Notes under the pieces: model-generated
What the model was told of the DNA's origin: nothing
Seen by the model: only the letters and a program-made list of their open reading frames with translations
Database searches by the model: none
In this document: positions 32,436-35,925 of the stretch, piece by piece
Position numbering within the stretch: the stretch's first letter is position 1
Layout: each line of letters starts with the position of its first letter
NCBI GenBank assembly: GCA_020351855.1
Contig: CP070670.1
Span: forward strand, 604,928-640,852
Source of the DNA: Gemmatimonadota bacterium
Lineage (GTDB): Bacteria > Gemmatimonadota > Gemmatimonadetes > Palauibacterales > Palauibacteraceae
Direction of reading: 5' to 3'
Length of the DNA: 35,925 bases
Program-made: the position numbers and the translations under genes

Positions 32436-34591
32436 GCGGGCGCGGCGAGGATAACGCCGGCCGCCCCCCAGCCGGCCGGCCGAACCGGCTGATCGGGGAG
32501 AAGAGCCCCTACCTCCTGCAGCACGCGTACAATCCCGTCGATTGGCACCCGTGGGGGGAGGCCGCCTTCGAGGCGGCCGTGCGGGAGGATAAGCCGGTCT
32601 TTCTCTCCATCGGCTACTCCACCTGCCACTGGTGCCACGTGATGGAGCGCGAGTCGTTCGAGGATGCGGAAGTGGCGGCGCTGTTGAACGAAGGGTTCAT
32701 CCCGGTGAAGGTGGACCGGGAGGAGCGCCCCGACGTCGACAGCGTCTACATGACCGTCGCCCAGATGATCACGGGACATGGCGGGTGGCCTCTGACCGTC
32801 GTCATGACACCGAGCAAGGATCCCTTCTTCGCCGGCACCTACTTCCCGAGGGAGTCGACACAGGGCAGGATCGGGATGCTCGACCTCCTCCCGAGGCTCT
32901 CGGCGCTGTGGAGGGAGAGGCGCAGCGAGGCGCTGAACTCGGCCGGGCAGATCTCGACCGCCCTCTGGCAGAGCCTTCACGGACCGGCGCCGGATCCCGC
33001 GGGCGAGCTGGGTGAGGCGTCACTCCACGAGGCGTACCGGCAGCTGTCGCGCGTGTACGATCCACTGCAGGGCGGATTCGGGCGCGCCCCGAAGTTCCCC
33101 ACCCCGCACAACCTGCGCTTCCTACTTCGCTACTGGCGGCGGACGGGAGAGGACGGCGCCCTGCAGATGGTCGAGAGGACGCTGCAGGCAATGCGACAGG
33201 GCGGCGTGTGCGACCAGGTCGGCTTCGGCTTCCACCGGTACTCCACCGACGCGCGCTGGCTGCTGCCCCACTTCGAGAAGATGCTCTACGACCAGGCGCT
33301 CCTCGTGCAGGCCTACGTCGATGCCCATCAGGCCACCGGCCGTGCGGAGTACGCGGAGACGGCGCACGAGATCATCGCCTACGTGCTGCGCGATCTGCGA
33401 CATGACCGCGGTGCCTTCCTCTCGGCCGAGGATGCCGACAGCGAGGGACGGGAGGGGAAGTACTACCTGTGGACCGTCGAGGAGCTCGGCGGGGTGCTGG
33501 GCGCGGATGCGTCGCGCCTCGTCCGCGCGGTGTTCAACTGCGACCGCCGGGGGAACTTCGCCGAGGAGGCCTCGGGGGAGCGCACCGGTGAGAACGTCCT
33601 CTACATGGGCCGCTCCTGGCGCGATGCTGCGGAGTCGCTCGGGCTCGCCGAGACGGAGCTGCGCGCCCGCTGGTCGAGCGCCCGGGAGACCCTTCTCGAG
33701 GCGCGGGAGAAGCGCGTGCGTCCGCATCTCGACGACAAGGTGCTCGCCGACTGGAATGGCCTGATGATCGGCGCCATCGCGCGGGCCGGCGCCGCGCTGG
33801 GGCGTCCCGACTACGTCCGCGCGGCGGCGGAGGCGTACGATTTCGTACAGGCGGAGATGGTGGGACCGGATGGCACTCTACTCCATCGATACCGCGAGGG
33901 AGAGGCGGCCATACCCGCCTTCGCGGATGACTACGCCTTCCTGACATGGGGCCTGCTGGAGCTCTACGAGGCCGCTCTCGACCCGGCGTACCTCGACGGA
34001 GCGCTGCAGCTGAACGACCGGCTGATCGAGTGCTTCTGGGACGAGGAGCGGGGCGGTCTGTTCCAGACGTCGTCCGCAGCGACGGATCTGCCGGTCCGGA
34101 ACCGCGAGATCTACGACGGTGCCATCCCGTCGGCCAACTCGGTGGCGATGCTCAACATGCTGCGGCTCGCGCGGCTCACGGCCGATCCGGCGCTCGAGGC
34201 GAAGGCCCGCGCGATCGAAACGGCCTTCGCGGAGCCGGTGCGGAAGGTGCCCTCCGCCTACACCCAGTTGCTGATGGCCGTCGATTTTCGGCTGGGTCCG
34301 TCCCGGGAGGTCGTGATCGCCGGGCCGCCGGGAAGCGCCGACACCGAAGAGCTGCTGCAGGTCGTGCGCAGCGGATTCAGGCCGCAGGCTGTCCTCCTGT
34401 TCCGGCCCGTCGCCGAAGGGGCTGAGGATGGCCACGACGAGCTGTCACGCATCGCTCCGTACACGGCGGCGATGGTACCGATCGAGGGGCGTGCGACCGC
34501 CTACGTGTGCCGGGAATTCGCCTGCGAACGGCCCGTCACGGATCCCGGCCAGCTGCGTGCCCTGCTCGCGGGCGAGGAGGATGGAACATGA
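32432..34591 (+). CDS. Thioredoxin-domain protein, SSP411/YyaL (DUF255) family
   Basis: 719 residues, a typical length for the family. It begins with the Thioredox_DsbH domain: [52 protein letters not shown] with the CHWC active site, [16 protein letters not shown] and [13 protein letters not shown]. It continues into a large alpha/alpha-toroid-like region with [43 protein letters not shown] and [13 protein letters not shown]. The family resembles N-acylglucosamine epimerase-type barrels in its C-terminal half. Its substrate is unknown. GTG 32432 overlaps the RCC1 stop, and its own stop overlaps the prolyl oligopeptidase start. It has no signal peptide. Confidence 0.92.
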   Translation: MSGRGEDNAGRPPAGRPNRLIGEKSPYLLQHAYNPVDWHPWGEAAFEAAVREDKPVFLSIGYSTCHWCHVMERESFEDAEVAALLNEGFIPVKVDREERPDVDSVYMTVAQMITGHGGWPLTVVMTPSKDPFFAGTYFPRESTQGRIGMLDLLPRLSALWRERRSEALNSAGQISTALWQSLHGPAPDPAGELGEASLHEAYRQLSRVYDPLQGGFGRAPKFPTPHNLRFLLRYWRRTGEDGALQMVERTLQAMRQGGVCDQVGFGFHRYSTDARWLLPHFEKMLYDQALLVQAYVDAHQATGRAEYAETAHEIIAYVLRDLRHDRGAFLSAEDADSEGREGKYYLWTVEELGGVLGADASRLVRAVFNCDRRGNFAEEASGERTGENVLYMGRSWRDAAESLGLAETELRARWSSARETLLEAREKRVRPHLDDKVLADWNGLMIGAIARAGAALGRPDYVRAAAEAYDFVQAEMVGPDGTLLHRYREGEAAIPAFADDYAFLTWGLLELYEAALDPAYLDGALQLNDRLIECFWDEERGGLFQTSSAATDLPVRNREIYDGAIPSANSVAMLNMLRLARLTADPALEAKARAIETAFAEPVRKVPSAYTQLLMAVDFRLGPSREVVIAGPPGSADTEELLQVVRSGFRPQAVLLFRPVAEGAEDGHDELSRIAPYTAAMVPIEGRATAYVCREFACERPVTDPGQLRALLAGEEDGT

Positions 34592-35925
34592 CCGCGACGC
34601 CAGGCCGCCACGGCCGTCCGCCGGCGGCCTCGGCCGTCGGCGGCCTGCTGTCGCTCGGGATCGCGGTACTCGCCCCGAGAATCGGCGGCGCGCAAACCAT
34701 CGAGTACCCGTCCACCAGCAAGGCGGAGGTCGTGGACGAGTACCACGGAACGTCGGTAGCCGACCCGTATCGATGGCTCGAGGATACGGAGTCGGTGCAG
34801 ACGGCTCGTTGGGTGGCGGACCAGAACGCCCTGACCTTCGCGTACCTCGCGTCGGTCCCGGAGCGGGAGAACATCCGGCAGCGGCTGACCGAGCTCTGGG
34901 ACTACGAGCGATACGGCCTGCCCTTCCGGGAGGGCGGGCGCTACTTCTACTTCAAGAACGACGGTTTGCAGAACCAGTCCGTGCTCTACGCCCAGGAGGA
35001 GCTCGGGGGAGAGGCGCGAGTTCTGCTGGACCCGAACCTCCTATCGGACGACGGAACGGTCGCGCTCACCAACGTGGCCGTGGCGGAGTCCGGAGAGTAC
35101 CTAGGCTACGGCACGGCGGCCGGTGGGTCCGACTGGCGCGAGTTCCGCGTCCGGCGCGTAGCGGACGGGCTGGATCTTCCCGATCGGGTCCGGTGGGTGA
35201 AGTTCTCGGGCCTTAGCTGGTCGAAGGATGGAGGAGGCTTCTTCTACTCCCGCTACCCGGAGACCAGCGTAGCGGACAGCCTCCTCGGCCAGAACCGCAA
35301 CCAGATGCTCTACTACCACCGGCTCGGGACGGCACAGGACGACGATCTGCTGGTGTACGCGCGGCCCGATCAGCCGGAGTGGAGTTTCGGCGGCGAGGTG
35401 ACGGACGACGGACGCTACCTGGTCATCCGGGTAGGGTACGGGACGGACGAACGGGAGCGCATCTACTACCTCGATCTCGGCCCGGGAGAGACGCCGGTGC
35501 TCGATGGTCAGGTGGTCCGGCTGCTCGACGACTTCGACGCCTCCTACGATTTCGTCGGAAACGTGGGCTCTCTGTTCTATTTCGTCACGGATCTGAAAGC
35601 CCCTCGCGGGCGGGTCATCGCGATCGACCTGGAGGATCCCGACCCGGAGAGCTGGAGAGAGATCGTCGCCGAGCGGAACGATGTGCTCCAGAGCGCCTGG
35701 ATCATCGCCGGCCGTCTCGTCACCCGCCACCTGCGGGACGCTCACGGGCGCTTGAGCGTGTTCGCCCTGGCCGGCGATCGGGAGCGCAAGATCGCCCTTC
35801 CGACGCTCGGCACGATCAGCGGGGTCACGGGCGAGCCCGGCGGGACGGAAATGTTCTTCTCCTTCACCTCCTTCCTCTACCCGACGACTGTTTTCCGGCA
35901 CGACTTCGAGAGCGGGACGACCGCC
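34588..35925 (+). CDS. Prolyl oligopeptidase (S9A), N-terminal part, cut by window edge
   Basis: The frame is open from ATG 34588 to the right edge (446 codons), so the stop and the catalytic domain are outside. The start overlaps the preceding stop (ATGA). An export signal is likely: basic start, hydrophobic run [19 protein letters not shown], then a cleavage after about GGAQ. The mature N-terminus has [19 protein letters not shown], the hallmark of family S9A, followed by [15 protein letters not shown] and the beta-propeller with [19 protein letters not shown] and [19 protein letters not shown]. The family cleaves short peptides after proline. Ser, Asp and His of the triad would lie beyond the edge, so activity cannot be judged. 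Confidence 0.9.
   Translation, partial: MTATPGRHGRPPAASAVGGLLSLGIAVLAPRIGGAQTIEYPSTSKAEVVDEYHGTSVADPYRWLEDTESVQTARWVADQNALTFAYLASVPERENIRQRLTELWDYERYGLPFREGGRYFYFKNDGLQNQSVLYAQEELGGEARVLLDPNLLSDDGTVALTNVAVAESGEYLGYGTAAGGSDWREFRVRRVADGLDLPDRVRWVKFSGLSWSKDGGGFFYSRYPETSVADSLLGQNRNQMLYYHRLGTAQDDDLLVYARPDQPEWSFGGEVTDDGRYLVIRVGYGTDERERIYYLDLGPGETPVLDGQVVRLLDDFDASYDFVGNVGSLFYFVTDLKAPRGRVIAIDLEDPDPESWREIVAERNDVLQSAWIIAGRLVTRHLRDAHGRLSVFALAGDRERKIALPTLGTISGVTGEPGGTEMFFSFTSFLYPTTVFRHDFESGTTA

Noticed and set aside
1-35925. Insertion sequence, prophage, CRISPR-Cas or toxin-antitoxin system
   Set aside because: No transposase, integrase, terminal inverted repeats, Cas gene or typical toxin-antitoxin pair was recognised anywhere in the window.

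Overview
The window is GC-rich bacterial chromosome with dense, mostly overlapping genes. Shine-Dalgarno-like sequences precede some starts, and several downstream genes start inside the stop codon of the gene before (ATGA, GTGA, TTGA). The mix of housekeeping genes (recA, recX, alaS, rarA, hflX, pdxJ, CCA-adding enzyme), an RCC1-repeat lipoprotein, a secreted prolyl oligopeptidase and a three-part proton-translocating transhydrogenase suggests a soil or marine Gemmatimonadota-like bacterium. That placement is an inference from gene style, not a phylogenetic result. I see no insertion sequence, phage gene, CRISPR array or rRNA gene.

Left part (1-14.7 kb), both strands. It opens with the end of an alpha/beta hydrolase, facing a long VLCAD/ACAD9-type acyl-CoA dehydrogenase. 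Divergent from that is an EgtD-type histidine methyltransferase followed by a DUF72 protein. A minus-strand pnt operon (pntAA-pntAB-pntB) follows, then a plus-strand trio: an uncharacterised lipoprotein, an uncharacterised cytosolic protein and a family 2 glycosyltransferase. Next is a compact minus-strand operon of an AhpD-like protein, DoxX, a PLP-dependent amino-acid decarboxylase and an exported DsbA-like thioredoxin. A stand-alone UPF1/IGHMBP2-like superfamily 1 helicase runs the other way.

Middle (14,675-15,458): a 784-base region with no gene that is far from empty. It has a near-consensus sigma-70 promoter and about 270 bases that fold into several strong helices. These include a long-range helix of about 14 pairs and a GNRA tetraloop, and they end in a very stable UUCG-capped hairpin. 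After that come an A+T-rich segment with DnaA-box-like nonamers, a perfect 19-bp tandem duplication of a TGTGGA-containing inverted repeat, and two mutually exclusive hairpins just upstream of dtd. I could not assign the RNA to any family I know; it is the best candidate here for something undescribed. All recognised genes to the right of this region are on the plus strand, while the left side is mixed, so a replication origin is a second possibility.

Right part (15.4-35.9 kb), all plus strand: dtd, a LOG-like protein, a small membrane protein, L-threonine aldolase, then a near-continuous run recA-recX-alaS-PHP phosphatase-SDR-CCA enzyme-rarA-hflX-DUF2520-pdxJ with almost no spacing. A hairpin follows pdxJ. 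Then come a flippase-like membrane protein, tRNA-Gln(TTG), and a coupled trio of RCC1 lipoprotein, SSP411/YyaL-type thioredoxin-domain protein and the start of a prolyl oligopeptidase cut by the window edge. The long run couples DNA repair and recombination (recA, recX, rarA), translation quality (alaS, CCA enzyme, hflX) and vitamin B6 synthesis (pdxJ).
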